Part shown: in pieces, positions 4,811 through 5,103 of the stretch | Layout: each line of letters opens with the position of its first letter | How positions within the stretch are numbered: the first letter of the stretch is position 1 | Assembly: GCA_005879655.1 (NCBI GenBank) | Contig: VBJK01000368.1 | Span: 2,816-7,918 of the forward strand | Length of the DNA: 5,103 bases | Origin: Chloroflexota bacterium | GTDB lineage: Bacteria; Chloroflexota; Ktedonobacteria; Ktedonobacterales; Ktedonobacteraceae | Reading direction: 5' to 3' | Position numbers and translations under genes: made by a program | The notes under the pieces: generated by a model | Seen by the model: the letters and a program-made list of their open reading frames with translations, nothing else | Databases searched by the model: none | Told to the model about the DNA's origin: nothing

Positions 4811-5103
4811 ATGAACGTTGTGTATGTCCTTGGACCTTCCGGGGTACCATTAATGCCTTGCACCTCGGTGATCGCTCGTTTGTTACTCAAAGATGGAAAG
4901 GCCAAAGTCGTGCACCGAACGCCATTTACCATCAAGATGGTTTCTCAGCCTGAAACCACTTATACCCAACCATTAACGCTTGGGGTGGATACCGGCAGTC
5001 GCGTGATTGGTTCGGCGGTGGCTGATGAATTTGGGAAGGTTCTCTATCTCTGCGAGGTGGAAGTGCGCAATGATATCGCCAAAACGATGAAGGAACGGGC
5101 CGC
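4811..5103 (+). CDS. iscB: IscB RNA-guided endonuclease (N-terminal part; runs off the right edge)
   Basis: IscB is the transposon-encoded, omegaRNA-guided DNA nuclease family from which Cas9 is thought to descend. The 97 visible codons begin MNVVYVLGPSGVPLMP. The PLMP motif of the N-terminal PLMP domain is at 13-16, followed by ARLLLKDGKAKVVHRTPFTI (about 22-41), the usual continuation of this domain. RuvC motif I follows as LGVDTGSRVIGSAV, with the catalytic aspartate at D60. The last residues, EVEVRNDIAKTMKERA, are the start of the arginine-rich bridge helix (RRXRR region). The frame is intact and the key aspartate is present, so the visible part looks functional. The HNH domain and RuvC motifs II and III lie outside, so the HNH-less relative IsrB cannot be excluded. 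The start is the ATG at 4811. Confidence 0.92.
   Translation, partial: MNVVYVLGPSGVPLMPCTSVIARLLLKDGKAKVVHRTPFTIKMVSQPETTYTQPLTLGVDTGSRVIGSAVADEFGKVLYLCEVEVRNDIAKTMKERA

Larger units (their letters stand above)
4517..5103 (+). mobile_element. IS200/IS605-related IscB element, left part
   Basis: The element begins, by inference, at GTGA (4517-4520), the first bases of the outer omegaRNA stem. It contains the omegaRNA region and the start of iscB and continues past the window. The subterminal hairpin 4525-4547 (CCCCTGAG arm, 7-nt loop) lies 8 nt inside the end, where IS200/IS605 elements carry the palindrome recognised by the Y1 transposase TnpA. No tnpA is visible, so it is either encoded beyond the window or supplied from elsewhere. 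The family generally inserts without target duplication, so none is expected. The left edge is uncertain by some bases. Confidence 0.7.

Noticed and set aside
4741..4953. A 70-codon plus-strand open frame at the iscB start
   Set aside because: It lies in a different frame from the well-conserved IscB sequence and in the structured RNA region. Its residues resemble no family.

Overview
The window looks like a piece of a Gram-positive-like soil bacterial chromosome, most plausibly Chloroflexota (Ktedonobacteria). This is an inference. It rests on the mix of a lone response regulator, a GuaA/Nudix pair, a cupin and a C4 zinc-ribbon coiled-coil protein, and on an IscB-type mobile element, a group known to be very abundant in Ktedonobacter racemifer. 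Nothing in the window proves the taxon.

Layout. Positions 1-342 (minus) hold the first 114 codons of a response-regulator receiver domain that runs off the left edge. Positions 343-580 are intergenic, with no gene or clear signal seen. Positions 581-2985 (minus) hold a two-gene unit, guaA (GMP synthase) followed 22 nt later by a Nudix hydrolase gene. Both genes are broken as read here: guaA has lost about 67 nt inside a conserved block, and the Nudix gene has a one-base frameshift near its 5' end. Positions 2986-3178 carry the guaA promoter region and two inverted repeats. Positions 3179-3514 (minus) encode a small cupin. Positions 3515-3669 are a compact divergent promoter region, from which a 237-residue coiled-coil/zinc-ribbon protein (3670-4383) is read to the right.

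The main item is at the right end. From about 4517 onward lies the left part of an IS200/IS605-related IscB element. It has a roughly 275-nt highly structured non-coding region matching the position and character of an omegaRNA (the HEARO RNA class), followed directly by the first 97 codons of iscB. These codons include the PLMP motif and the first RuvC aspartate, in GVDTGS. The window stops at the start of the arginine-rich bridge helix, so the HNH domain, the later RuvC motifs and the right end cannot be seen. The predicted guide lies in the host flank just before 4517.

How the parts relate. guaA and the Nudix gene form a leftward unit probably read from an extended -10 promoter at 3065-3070. 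The cupin and zinc-ribbon genes diverge from 3515-3669. The IscB element sits 133 nt downstream of, and co-directional with, the zinc-ribbon gene, with no convincing terminator between them, so read-through from that gene could make the guide-omegaRNA.
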